This document shows positions 24,974 to 33,670 of a stretch of DNA of 64,000 bases, in pieces (the first letter of the stretch is position 1; each line of letters starts with the position of its first letter). This DNA is from VRUE01 sp963770315 (GTDB lineage Bacteria; Actinomycetota; Thermoleophilia; Solirubrobacterales; 70-9), in the NCBI GenBank assembly GCA_963770315.1, contig CAVYPC010000001.1:10573-74572 (forward strand), given 5' to 3'. The notes beneath the pieces were generated by a model that made no database searches, was not told the origin of the DNA, and worked only from the letters and a program-made list of their open reading frames with translations. The position numbers and the translations under genes are program-made.

Positions 24974-26863
24974 CTACTTGCCCGGATGATTCGCTTCGTG
25001 TTCTCGCCGTTCCTTTTCGCGTTCCCGTTCGCGTTCGCGCAGTTCCTTCTGGCGCTGGGCCCGCAGGCGTTCGAATTCGATTCGGGTCAGCGGCAGCGGC
25101 GGCGTGACTTCCCGGCATTCCCGCCCGACGCAGTTCTCGAATCGCCGCAGCTGCCGGTGGAGGAAGTTCCGAATCGGGTAGTAGTTCGGCTCCTTGACGA
25201 TGTTGTTGAGCTCGTTCGGGTCCTTGTTGATGTTGTAGAGCTCCTTCTCGCCGTCGGGCCAGGCGATGTACTTGTAGGGCCCGAGACGGATTCCCTCGTA
25301 GTTCAGGGGTGGCGCCAGGAGCGATGCCTGCGCCGTGCTCGAGCTCTGCGCGCCGCTCGAGCCGTTCTGGCGCGTGCCGGTGCTGCCGTTGCCGCCGGCC
25401 TGCCCCCCATCCCCTTCGCCGGTGCTGGAGATCGCGCCGTTGGCTTCGACGTCGCTGGTCTGGACGAACGACTCGAAGAGGAGCGGGCGACGGGTGCGCA
25501 GTTCGGGGTCGCGAAGGAAGGGAACCATGGAGCGGCCGTCGACGCTCTTGTCTGGTTCGACGCCGGCCAGTTCGAGGATGGTCGGCGCGATGTCGATGTT
25601 CCCCGCCAGCTCGCCGGTTGAGCTGTCGGGCTTGATCCCCGGGCCGCGGATCAGGAAGGGAAGGTGGGTGGCGGGCTCATAAGCGAGGAACTTGCCGCCG
25701 ATCAGGCGGTGCTCGCCATAGAAGAAGCCGTTGTCGGAGGTGAAGAGGATGTAGGTATTGCGCAGACGGTGCAGCTCGCCAAGCGTGTCGACGACCTCTT
25801 TGACCCCGTCGTCGATCGAGCGCAGCGACTCCAGCGCCTTGTCGTAGTAGACGCGGTAGGTGCGCTTGTCGCTCGGGGTCAGGTGTTCCGCTTCGCGGAT
25901 GAAGGCGGGCTTGTCGCTGACGTTGCCCTCGTCGAAGCCTTCGGAGCGGTCGTGCGGCAGGGGCGCCCCCTTGAACCAGTCGTAGTGGCGCGGAGCCGGC
26001 TCGGGCCCGGCCGGGTGGCGGAAGTCACCATGCGGCGCGGCGTAGTCGAGCTGCATGTAGAGGGGCTGTTCGGGCGGGGTTGCGAGCAGTTCTTCCCTCG
26101 CCATCCAGTTGAAGACGTCGGTCTCATAGAGGCACGGGTTCCCTTCGGTCGGTTCGAAGGGGCAGCCGTATTCGTCACGGGTGCCGTATTCGCGCGTTTC
26201 CCAGCTGCCCGAGTCGCCGTAGGGTTCGCTGACCTGCCCGTTGTTGTTGAGCGTGTAGCCGTAGAAGTAGTGGTGGGTGTCGGCGTTGAGCACCGTGTGC
26301 CAGGCGTCCCAGCCCGGGGGCACCGCGGTTCCGTTGTCATACGGTTCGTCGCCGTAGCCGTTGAGGAACTTGCCGATGTGGATCGTGCGGTAGCCGGCGC
26401 CGTGGAGCCAGGTTGCGAGGTTGTGTTCGTTGGCGGCGCGGAAGGAGAAGCCGAAGTAGCCGCCGTTTGGCTGGACATTGCCCTTGACGCCGGTGTTGTG
26501 GGCGTAGCGGCCGGTCAGCAGGGACACCCGCGAGGGGCAGCAGAGGGGATAGGAAACGTAGTAGCGGTTGAAGGTCTCGCCTTTCTTGGCGAGCAGTTCC
26601 AGCGTGTTCGGCATCGCCCGCGTCTCGGGTGCGCCGGGGTAGGCGCTGAACGTCGCGTAGAGCTCGTCCAGGGTCTGGTCGTCGGTCTGGATCAGGACGA
26701 AGCTGGGCGGTTCGCTGTTTGGATTCAGCGGCGGTTCTTCTTCCGTCTCGAGGGCGTTAGCCTGGGAGACGCTCAGCGCCAGCGCGCAGAGCAGCGCCAG
26801 CAGCGCCGCCGCGATCGCCAGGCGCGCGTGCAGGGACAGTCGGATTTGGCTGGCTCGATCCAT
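24974..26863 (-). CDS. Exported sulfatase
   Basis: A 629-residue arylsulfatase-type enzyme. The N-terminus has a signal or anchor segment (about residues 13-36). The sulfatase signature CCPSR-x-SLLTGR begins at Cys108, the residue converted to formylglycine, and metal ligands Asp61-Asp62 precede it. The sequence most resembles N-acetylglucosamine-6-sulfatase-like members. A Ser/Gly/Thr-rich insertion lies near residues 480-510, and the C-terminus ends in a long highly charged helix (about 595-629). It cleaves sulfate esters outside the cell and could feed the sulfate assimilation genes. A formylglycine-generating enzyme is not in the window. Confidence 0.9.
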   Translation of the reverse strand: MDRASQIRLSLHARLAIAAALLALLCALALSVSQANALETEEEPPLNPNSEPPSFVLIQTDDQTLDELYATFSAYPGAPETRAMPNTLELLAKKGETFNRYYVSYPLCCPSRVSLLTGRYAHNTGVKGNVQPNGGYFGFSFRAANEHNLATWLHGAGYRTIHIGKFLNGYGDEPYDNGTAVPPGWDAWHTVLNADTHHYFYGYTLNNNGQVSEPYGDSGSWETREYGTRDEYGCPFEPTEGNPCLYETDVFNWMAREELLATPPEQPLYMQLDYAAPHGDFRHPAGPEPAPRHYDWFKGAPLPHDRSEGFDEGNVSDKPAFIREAEHLTPSDKRTYRVYYDKALESLRSIDDGVKEVVDTLGELHRLRNTYILFTSDNGFFYGEHRLIGGKFLAYEPATHLPFLIRGPGIKPDSSTGELAGNIDIAPTILELAGVEPDKSVDGRSMVPFLRDPELRTRRPLLFESFVQTSDVEANGAISSTGEGDGGQAGGNGSTGTRQNGSSGAQSSSTAQASLLAPPLNYEGIRLGPYKYIAWPDGEKELYNINKDPNELNNIVKEPNYYPIRNFLHRQLRRFENCVGRECREVTPPLPLTRIEFERLRAQRQKELREREREREKERREHEANHPGK

Positions 26864-26946
26864 CGAATACGCGTCGCCCGGGGCGACTACTGGGTCAAAA
26901 CCGCCGTCGCCGGGCGAAGTTGCGAACCGGGAACGCTAGAAAACGG

Positions 26947-27630
26947 CTAGGACGCGCCGAGCTTTTTCGCGGCGTCGCGGAAGTTTTTGACCGTCGCGCT
27001 GGGGGCTTTGCGCCCGTCGAGCTTCTCGCCGTGGCGGTTGACCCAGATCACCGGGACCTTCATTTTCAGCAGCGGCGCGACGTCGGTCGTGTAGTTGGAG
27101 CAGATGTGGACCCAGTTTTTCTTGCTCCCGATCCGCCGCGCGCACTCTTTGAAGTGGACTGGGTCGGGCTTGTAGCTGCGCACCTGCTGGGCGGTGACGA
27201 CCAGGTCCAGTTCGGTGCGCAGATGGCGGCGGGAGATGCCGAGCAGTTTGTCGTCGATATTGGAGATGATCCCGATCTCGTAGCGTTTGCCGAGCCGGTC
27301 CATCGCCGCGTTGGCCTCGCGGAAGGGCAGCCAGTAGGCGACGCTGTTGGGCAGGAACTGGGCGCGCGAGGGCTCGATCTCCCAGCCCACCTCGCGGGCG
27401 ACCTTGACGATCGTCCGGCGCAGCACCTCCGCATACAGTTCGTAGGAGCCCGCCATGATTTCGGCCTGCACCTCCATGAAGCGGGCCAGGAACGGGCCCT
27501 CTTCGAAGCTGAAGCCGTCTTTGGCCGCCTCTTTCTTGCAGGCCTCGACGATCCCCTTCTCCCAATCGATCAGGGTGCCGTAGCAGTCGGTGGTCACCCA
27601 GGTGATGGATTTCAGAGCGGGAAGGGGCAT
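26947..27630 (-). CDS. Haloacid dehalogenase-like hydrolase (type II-like)
   Basis: A 227-residue HAD-superfamily hydrolase. The nucleophile motif is TTDCYGTLIDWE (Asp with following D/C variation at the second acidic position), motif II is IISNID, and the Lys of motif III is in SYKPDP. The sequence Y-G-T-L-I-D-W is characteristic of L-2-haloacid dehalogenases, where the Asp+2 acid is replaced by Tyr; the order here supports a dehalogenase-like rather than phosphatase role. ATG 27630 is chosen over a TTG at 27636. The gene is on the strand opposite sucCD and divergent from them. Confidence 0.8.
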   Translation of the reverse strand: MPLPALKSITWVTTDCYGTLIDWEKGIVEACKKEAAKDGFSFEEGPFLARFMEVQAEIMAGSYELYAEVLRRTIVKVAREVGWEIEPSRAQFLPNSVAYWLPFREANAAMDRLGKRYEIGIISNIDDKLLGISRRHLRTELDLVVTAQQVRSYKPDPVHFKECARRIGSKKNWVHICSNYTTDVAPLLKMKVPVIWVNRHGEKLDGRKAPSATVKNFRDAAKKLGAS

Positions 27631-27749
27631 GGTCAATGGTGTTCGCGTCGCGAGATGGGCGAGAGGTCAGGCTTCGACATCGTCTCGCTTTGGCTCACGG
27701 GCGCGGCATCTTATAGGCTGCCGCCCGGCCCAGGCAGGGCTCCTCCTCC

Positions 27750-28913
27750 ATGGATCTTCTCGAGTATCAAGGCAAGCAGCTTTTCGCCGCGCACGGCATC
27801 GCCGTGCCGAGCGGCGAGGTCGCCTCCACCGTCGAGGACGCCGTCGCCGCCGCGGGGCGGATCGGCTACCCCTGCGCGATCAAGGCCCAGGTGCTGATCG
27901 GCGGCCGCGGCAAGGCGGGCGGGATCAAGATCGCCGCCGATCGCGCCGAGGCTGAGCAACACGCCGCCGCGATCCTCGGCATGGACATCGTCGGTCCACA
28001 CGGGGAGGGCCCCTTCCGTGTCGACCAGGTCTGGGTCGAGGGCGGCTCGGACATCGCCGCCGAGTACTACGCCTCGGTGATCCTCGACCGCGGCGAGAAG
28101 AAGCTGCTGGCGATGGTCTCGGCCAAGGGCGGGATGGACATCGAGGCCGTCGCGGCGGAGGATCCGGAGGCCCTGGTCAAAGAGCACATCGATCCCACCC
28201 GGCCCTTCACCGCTGCCGCGGCGCGGCCGATCGTCGAGGGCGCCGGGCTGGCGGAGGATGCGCTCGACGAGGCGGCGGAGGTCCTGGCGAAGCTGGCCGA
28301 GGTCGCGGCGAACGAGGACGCGACGCTGATCGAGGTCAACCCGCTGATCGTCACCGCGCAGCGCCAGGTGGTCGCGCTCGACGCCAAGGTGACGATCGAC
28401 GGCAACGCGCTCTACCGCCACGAGGGCCTGGCCGAGCTCGACGCCGGGTCGATCGACGATCCGCAGGAGGCGATGGCGCGGGAGAAGGGCCTCACCTACG
28501 TCAAGCTCGAGGGTAACGTCGGCATCCTCGCCAACGGCGCTGGCCTCTGCATGTCGACCCTCGACGTCGTCGCCCAGGCGGGCGGCGCCCCGGCCAACTT
28601 CCTCGATGCCGGCGGCGGTTCCAAGGCGGAGGCGATCGTCGACGCGCTGACCGTGATCGTCTCCGACGAGAAGGTCAGCGCGATCCTCTTCAACATCTTC
28701 GGCGGGATCACCCGCTGCGACGAGATCGCCAAGGGCATCGTCGAGGCCTCGGGTCAGCTCGACCTCGGCGTGCCGCTCGTGGTCAGGCTCGACGGGACCA
28801 ACTCCGAGGAGGGGCTGGAGATCCTCGCCGGTGCCGGCCTGTCCAACCTGCACCAGGAGACGACGATGCTCGGCGCCGCGCAAAAGGTCGTCGAGCTGGC
28901 GGGGGCGCCATGA
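27750..28913 (+). CDS. sucC: Succinyl-CoA synthetase beta subunit (ADP-forming type)
   Basis: A 387-residue subunit of the TCA cycle enzyme that makes ATP or GTP from succinyl-CoA. It opens with the MDLLEYQGKQLFAAHG pattern of SucC, has the ATP-grasp loop around VLIGGRGKAGGIK, and later the power-helix-type region NIFGGITRCD followed by LVVRLDGTN. The length is normal. It is followed by sucD after a structured 118-base gap. Identification is firm; nucleotide preference is not determinable here. Confidence 0.95.
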   Translation: MDLLEYQGKQLFAAHGIAVPSGEVASTVEDAVAAAGRIGYPCAIKAQVLIGGRGKAGGIKIAADRAEAEQHAAAILGMDIVGPHGEGPFRVDQVWVEGGSDIAAEYYASVILDRGEKKLLAMVSAKGGMDIEAVAAEDPEALVKEHIDPTRPFTAAAARPIVEGAGLAEDALDEAAEVLAKLAEVAANEDATLIEVNPLIVTAQRQVVALDAKVTIDGNALYRHEGLAELDAGSIDDPQEAMAREKGLTYVKLEGNVGILANGAGLCMSTLDVVAQAGGAPANFLDAGGGSKAEAIVDALTVIVSDEKVSAILFNIFGGITRCDEIAKGIVEASGQLDLGVPLVVRLDGTNSEEGLEILAGAGLSNLHQETTMLGAAQKVVELAGAP

Positions 28914-28917
28914 CGGC

Positions 28918-29024
28918 CCCAGACGTCGCCATGCTGCGTCCTCGGTCGGCCTCCTCGGGTCACGCACTGACAAGTGCGCTCCCCTCGTCGGACCTCCCTG
29001 CGTCCTTGCCTGGCAACGTCTGGG
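28918..29024. repeat. Structured dyad in the sucC-sucD gap
   Basis: Arms 28918-28931 and 29011-29024 pair at 13 of 14 positions, and a 6-bp stem with a GACA loop sits at the centre (28963-28978). The two flanks of the central hairpin carry related segments (CTGCGTCC and TCGG-CC-TCC type) in the same orientation. The whole lies within the 118-bp gap between two genes normally translated together, so it may shape the mRNA or the stoichiometry of the two subunits. Confidence 0.7.
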
Positions 29025-29031
29025 TCGCGTC

Positions 29032-29904
29032 ATGAGCATCATCATCGACAAGGAGACGAAGCTGGTCGTCTCCGGCCTGACCGGCCGCGAGGGCTCCTTC
29101 CACGGGCTGCGCAACCAGGCTTACGGCACGCATCTCGCCGCCGGCGTCACGCCCGGCAAGGGCGGCCAGGAGGTCGAGGGCGTGCCGGTCTTCGACTCGA
29201 TCCGCGAGGCGGTCGAGCAGGAGGGCGCCAACACCTCGATGATCTTCGTGCCGGCCCGCTTCGCCGCACCGGCGATCGACGAGGCGATCGAGTCCGGCGT
29301 CGAGACGGTGATCGCGATCACCGAGGGGATCCCGGTGCTCGACATGCTGAGCACCTACTGGAAGGCGAAGGAGGCCGGGGTGCGGCTGATCGGACCCAAC
29401 TGCCCTGGCGTGCTCTCGCCGGGCAAGGCCAACGTCGGGATCATCCCGGCCCAGTTCTTCGACCCGGGCAAGATTGGCGTCGTCTCCAAGTCGGGCACGC
29501 TGACCTACCAGATCGGCAACGAGCTGAAGCAGGCCGGCGAGGGCAACTCCTCGATCGTCGGCATCGGCGGCGACCCGATCATCGGCTCGGACTTCATCGA
29601 CATCTTGAAGCTGTACGAGGCCGACCCGGAGACCGAGCTGATCGTGATGGTCGGCGAGATCGGCGGCGACGCCGAGGAGCGCGCGGCCGAGTTCATCGCC
29701 GCCGAGGTCTCCAAGCCGGTGGTCGCCTACATCGCCGGCTTCACCGCTCCCCCCGGCAAGCAGATGGGCCACGCCGGCGCGATCATCTCCGGCTCCTCGG
29801 GGACGGCGCAGGCGAAGAAGGAAGCGCTCGAGGCAAAGGGCGTGCGGGTGGGCGAAAGCCCGACCGAGACGGCGCGGATCGCCGTCGAAGTGCTGCGCGG
29901 ATAG
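29032..29904 (+). CDS. sucD: Succinyl-CoA synthetase alpha subunit
   Basis: A 290-residue alpha subunit that binds CoA and carries the phosphorylated histidine, here His247 in GHAGAIISG. The N-terminal TGREGSFH CoA-binding loop and GPNCPGVLSPGK are conserved. ATG 29032 matches the usual SucD N-terminus; longer upstream frames run through the structured gap and are not used. It pairs with SucC. After its stop lies a long hairpin, copy 3 of the conserved-core family. Confidence 0.95.
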   Translation: MSIIIDKETKLVVSGLTGREGSFHGLRNQAYGTHLAAGVTPGKGGQEVEGVPVFDSIREAVEQEGANTSMIFVPARFAAPAIDEAIESGVETVIAITEGIPVLDMLSTYWKAKEAGVRLIGPNCPGVLSPGKANVGIIPAQFFDPGKIGVVSKSGTLTYQIGNELKQAGEGNSSIVGIGGDPIIGSDFIDILKLYEADPETELIVMVGEIGGDAEERAAEFIAAEVSKPVVAYIAGFTAPPGKQMGHAGAIISGSSGTAQAKKEALEAKGVRVGESPTETARIAVEVLRG

Positions 29905-29914
29905 GCCCGCCATG

Positions 29915-30037
29915 AGAGGGGACGGGGGGTGCCCCTGCCGTGGCTGGGGTTTTCGCCTTGCGGCGGGCATCTCTCGCTGACCCCGTAGTGCGAAAACCAG
30001 GACGCCGCGCACCGCAGGGGCACCCCCCGTCCCCTCT
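29915..30037. repeat. Long hairpin with conserved core, copy 3
   Basis: Arms 29915-29938 and 30014-30037 are perfect complements over 24 bases. Inside, GGTTTTCGC (29948-29956) pairs with GCGAAAACC (29990-29998), followed by the same CAGGACGCCGCGCAC segment as copy 1. It fills the convergent gap between sucD and the DUF559 pseudogene. Confidence 0.88.
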
Positions 30038-30046
30038 AATCGGGGT

Positions 30047-31030
30047 CTATGGCGCAGAAGCTGGCTGATCCGGGCCGAGCAGCTTGCGGAGCTGGGTGGC
30101 TATTCGGGGGGCTTCGGTTTTCAGTTGGCGGTGGGTTAGGCGGATGACTCGGTAGCCCGCCGCCTGCATTGCGGCGTCCCGGGCGCGATCCTCCTCGAAG
30201 GCTGCGCGGTGGCTGTGGAATTCCCAGCTGTCCATCTCGACGACGAGGCGGTGGGCGGGCCAGTAGGCGTCGACCTCGTGGCCGAGGATCGTGACGTTGG
30301 TGTGGGGAGCGGGGAGGTCGGAGAGGTGCTCGCGGTAGAACTCGGCGAAGTGGTCCTCCAGGGGGGAGCGGGTCGTGACGGGAGCTCGGGCTTCGGTCGG
30401 TAGCGGGCGAATGGGGCGCAGGGCGTGGCGGCCGTAGCCCTGCTCGCAGACGCGCTCCACGGCTGATAGCCGCAAGAGGTGGAGTCGATCGGCCTCTTCC
30501 CATGCTCGTCGCAATTGCCGAAAGTCGACCGCTTCGGCGAGGTCGAAGAGCGTTCGCGCGACCGTCGTGACCGGAATCCCGTCACGTTCGGTTGCCTCGC
30601 CTTCGTGGATGCGCCCGCGGTGTAGGCGAATCCCTTGGCGCCCGGGCCGAAACTGCCGACCGCCACGACCGGTCACGTCGACAATCGACCCTCGTTGTCG
30701 TGTAAGACCTCAAAGCGCCGCGGCGCTTTGATGGCTGAGCAGCGCGCCCTCGCCGCACGCAAGCACTGCGGAGAGCCAGCGCCCGCTTTGGTTGACACGG
30801 TTGTGCCCGACCGCGAACGCCTCCCGGTGCATTGGATGAAGGCGCCCGGCCCGGAGCCACCGCCTCATCGTCCCCTCCCCAATCCCGAGCTCCAGCAACT
30901 GCCGACGCCCAACCACCCCGTGCTGCCGATCCGCAAGCCGCGCCAGCGCTCTGCCAAGCACCTCGCCTTCCCGGCGCGAACGCCCATCCCCCCGATCCCC
31001 TTCGGGGCGTGTCCGAGTTTTCCGTGCCAT
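30047..31030 (-). pseudogene. DUF559 endonuclease-like gene interrupted by an in-frame TGA
   Basis: Two same-frame open segments, 31030-30710 and 30676-30047, together match one protein: an N-terminal AbiEi-type helix-turn-helix (ADRQHGVVGRRQLLELG, then LSHQSAAAL) and a C-terminal DUF559 nuclease-like domain (HEVDAYWPAHRLVVEMDSWEFH, YRVIRLTHRQL). They are split by a TGA at 30712-30710, where family members usually have Trp after the AAAL motif; TGG to TGA is a single change. DUF559 resembles very-short-patch-repair endonucleases. The start is uncertain: ATG 31030 lies inside the palindromic repeat, and GTG 30961 is more likely. Probably inactive unless the stop is an error. Confidence 0.8.
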
Positions 31031-31056
31031 ATGGACCCATAAGCTCGGACACGCCC
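31005..31056. repeat. CCATATGG-centred palindrome, copy 2
   Basis: The 44-bp core 31009-31052 matches the element at 5216-5259 at 38 of 44 positions, and pairing extends to 31005-31056. A CCCCTTCGGGG hairpin lies just to its left. It is positioned between the DUF559 pseudogene (minus) and the aminotransferase gene (plus), upstream of both. Confidence 0.8.
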
Positions 31057-31129
31057 TGGGTTCGCCCCCCCGGTGGCTTCGCCTGGGCGGGGATGCCGCT
31101 ACCTGGGGGCGTTGCTAGGCTCGGTTGCG

Positions 31130-32233
31130 ATGGCTGGAGACACGATTTCATTCGCCCGGGGTGCGCCCTCAGCCGACATCCTGCCGCGGGACGCGGTGCG
31201 CGATGCCGCCGCGGTTGCGCTTGCCCAGGACTGGGAAAAGGCGCTCTCCTACGGGACCGGAATCGGCCACCCGGGGCTCTGTGAGTGGGTCGCCGATCGG
31301 CATGGTGGCCTCGACGCGGGGCAGGTGATGATCGCCAACGGGTCGCTGGAGGCCGGCTGGATGCTCTTCGAGCATCTGCTCGAGCCGGGCGACCGGGTCG
31401 TGGTCGAGCAGCCGACCTATGACCGCACGCTCTTGATGCTGCAGCGGCTCGGCGTCGAGCTGGTGCCGGTGCCTCTGGAGGCCGACGGCCTCGACATCGC
31501 GGCGTTCGAGGCGGCGCTTGCCGAAGGCCCGATCAAGCTCGCCCACGTCATTCCCAACTTCCACAACCCCGCCGGCTGCACGCTGTCGGCCGCGAAGCGG
31601 ACCCGCCTGGTCGAGCTGGCCGCCGAGCGCGGCTTCTGGATCTTCGAGGACGATCCCTACCGCGAGCTCCCCTTCGAGGGCGAGGCGCTGGAGTCGATGC
31701 TCGCGATCGACTCGGCCGACCGCGTGGTCCACGCCTCCTCCTTCTCGAAGACCGTCAGCCCCGGTGTGCGGGTCGGCTACCTAGCCGGTCCTGCGGCCGA
31801 GATCGCGGCCCTGGCCAAGCGCGCCAACGAGACCTACATCTCACCCAACATGCTCGCCGAGGCGGTTGTGTTGGAGCTCTGCCGCTCGGGTGGCCTGGAC
31901 AGCAACATCGATTTCGTCAAGGACGCTCTGCGCGACCGTCGCGACGCTCTCGTCGGGGCGCTGAGAGAGCAGATCCCCGAGGCCGAGTTCGTCGTCCCCG
32001 AGGGCGGCTACTTCCTCTGGCTCGATCTCGCCGCCGGGACCGATACGCCGACCCTGCTCGCCGAGGCGAAGGGTGAGGGCGCCGCCTTCGTCGCCGGCCC
32101 CGACTTCATGATCGAGGGAGGCGAGAACAGCCTCCGCCTCTCCTTTGCCAGCGTCCCCCCGGAGAAGATTCCGGAGGGGGTTGCCCGCATCGCCCGCGCC
32201 TTGGAGCGCGTCCGCGCCGCCTCTCCGGCCTAG
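31130..32233 (+). CDS. PLP-dependent class I/II aminotransferase (2-aminoadipate type)
   Basis: A 367-residue fold-type I aminotransferase. The PLP Lys is Lys207 in SSFSKTVSPGVRVGY, the IPNFHNPAG stretch binds the cofactor phosphate or ring, and EDDPYRELPFEG contains the Asp and Tyr near the pyridine ring. This set is typical of the MocR-related/LysN group acting on 2-aminoadipate or aromatic amino acids. There is no DNA-binding domain, so it is an enzyme rather than a MocR regulator. ATG 31130 is used because the longer frame begins in the palindrome region. Substrate is not resolved. Confidence 0.88.
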   Translation: MAGDTISFARGAPSADILPRDAVRDAAAVALAQDWEKALSYGTGIGHPGLCEWVADRHGGLDAGQVMIANGSLEAGWMLFEHLLEPGDRVVVEQPTYDRTLLMLQRLGVELVPVPLEADGLDIAAFEAALAEGPIKLAHVIPNFHNPAGCTLSAAKRTRLVELAAERGFWIFEDDPYRELPFEGEALESMLAIDSADRVVHASSFSKTVSPGVRVGYLAGPAAEIAALAKRANETYISPNMLAEAVVLELCRSGGLDSNIDFVKDALRDRRDALVGALREQIPEAEFVVPEGGYFLWLDLAAGTDTPTLLAEAKGEGAAFVAGPDFMIEGGENSLRLSFASVPPEKIPEGVARIARALERVRAASPA

Positions 32234-32310
32234 TCGCCGCACCCCGATTGATCCGCTCCTGACTCTCTGCCCGTAGTGGGGGGGAACCCAACTGCGACCA
32301 GGAGGGCAGC

Positions 32311-32982
32311 ATGGCTGTTCGGAAAGAAGCGAATGCGCTCGGCCGCGTGGCGAAGGACCCGGTCTCGCGGCGCAGGTTCCTCGCGCTGGGCGGCGGGTCT
32401 GCCGCCGCCGCGTTCCTCGTCGCCTGCGGCAGCGACAGCAGCTCCACCACGACCACCGCGGCCAGCTCCGCGGCCGGTGGCGATGCCGTGATCGAGGAAA
32501 AGTTCGGCAAGGGCGACGTCGGCATCCTCAACTACGCCCTCACCCTCGAGTATCTGGAGACGGCCTTCTACGCAGACGTCGTCAAGAGCGGCCTCTTCAA
32601 GGGCTCCGACCTGGCGACCATCCGCAAGTTCGGCAGCGAGGAGGCCGAACACGTCGCCGCCCTCACCGGGTTCGTCAAGAAGCTCGGCGGCAAGCCCGCG
32701 CCGAAGCCGAAGACCGAATTCCCGCTGAAGAACGCCAACTCGGTGCTCGGTCTGGCCGGGACGGTCGAGAACCTTGGCGCCGCTGCCTATCTGGGCCAGG
32801 CGACGAGCATCAAGAACCCGGAAGTGCTCGCGGCGGCGCTCTCGATCCACAGCGTCGAGGGTCGCCACGCGGCGACGCTGAACACGCTGCTGGGCGAATC
32901 GATCACCCCCGATGGCGCCTTTGCGGTGCCTGCCGGCGCCCCCGAAGTGCTCAAGTCCGTCGAACCCTTCATCGTCAGCTGA
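32311..32982 (+). CDS. Tat-exported lipoprotein with ferritin-like domain
   Basis: A 223-residue protein. The N-terminus carries a twin-arginine motif (SRRRFL, residues 19-24) and a lipobox ending at Cys39, so it is exported folded and anchored to the outer face of the membrane. A Ser/Thr-rich linker follows, then a ferritin-like four-helix domain (Ferritin_2 type) with LNYALTLEYLETAFY, EEAEHVAAL and VEGRHAATL, supplying the carboxylate and His metal ligands. It likely binds iron or manganese. It is the first gene of a run with a second ferritin-like gene, a sigma factor and its anti-sigma factor. Confidence 0.85.
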   Translation: MAVRKEANALGRVAKDPVSRRRFLALGGGSAAAAFLVACGSDSSSTTTTAASSAAGGDAVIEEKFGKGDVGILNYALTLEYLETAFYADVVKSGLFKGSDLATIRKFGSEEAEHVAALTGFVKKLGGKPAPKPKTEFPLKNANSVLGLAGTVENLGAAAYLGQATSIKNPEVLAAALSIHSVEGRHAATLNTLLGESITPDGAFAVPAGAPEVLKSVEPFIVS

Positions 32983-33010
32983 GCTGGCGAGCGAAGGAAA
33001 GGAGAACGAG

Positions 33011-33649
33011 ATGACCGACCAAGAGCTGGTCCAACCCGAGCTCGCCGCTGTCCACATCGACGGTGACGGCGACGACCTCTCGCGCAGCGAGGCGATCCTC
33101 AAGGGCGCACTTGCCGCGGGGGCGATCTACGGAGCCATGTCCGTCGCGCCGTTCGTCAGCCGGGTGCTGGCGATGTCCGAAGGCGGCGACGTCGGCATCC
33201 TCAACTTCGCCCTCACGCTCGAGTACCTCGAGTCGACCTTCTACAAGGAAGCGAAGACCCGGGCGAAGGCGAGAGGCGAGCTGAAGAGCCTTATCGATCT
33301 CCTCGCCCGCGACGAGGACGAACACGTCGGAGCATTGACCGAAACGATCAAGAAGCTGGGCGGCAAGCCGGTGGCTGAGCCGAAGTTCGACTTCCCCTAC
33401 AAGACCACGAAGGAATTCCTCGAGCTCGCCCAGACCTTCGAGGACACCGGCGTCAGCGCCTACAACGGCGCCGCGCCGCAGATCAAGTCGAAGGAAGTGC
33501 TGGCCGCGGCCGGCTCGATCGTCCAGGTCGAGGCGCGCCACGCGGCGGCGATCCGCCTGCAGAACAAGCGGGAACCGTCGCCGAGAGCGTTCGACCCCTC
33601 GCTCGACGAAGCTAAGGTGCTGAAGGCCGTCGAACCCTTCATCCAGTAG
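33011..33649 (+). CDS. Second ferritin-like domain protein
   Basis: A 212-residue paralogue of the preceding protein. The ferritin-like core repeats the same ligands: LNFALTLEYLESTFY, DEDEHVGAL and VEARHAAAI. Instead of a Tat lipoprotein signal it has a hydrophobic stretch near residues 32-50 (GALAAGAIYGAMSVAPF), which could be an uncleaved signal anchor. The two proteins end in almost the same sequence (VEPFI). The 28-base gap and shared strand indicate an operon and recent duplication. Metal storage or peroxide handling at the cell envelope is plausible but inferred. Confidence 0.83.
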   Translation: MTDQELVQPELAAVHIDGDGDDLSRSEAILKGALAAGAIYGAMSVAPFVSRVLAMSEGGDVGILNFALTLEYLESTFYKEAKTRAKARGELKSLIDLLARDEDEHVGALTETIKKLGGKPVAEPKFDFPYKTTKEFLELAQTFEDTGVSAYNGAAPQIKSKEVLAAAGSIVQVEARHAAAIRLQNKREPSPRAFDPSLDEAKVLKAVEPFIQ

Positions 33650-33670
33650 ATCCGGGGGTGGACGTTTCAG

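Noticed and set aside
30582..31151. Minus-strand 189-residue frame through the palindrome
   Set aside because: Overlaps the DUF559 pseudogene in another frame and translates the repeat; not a plausible protein.
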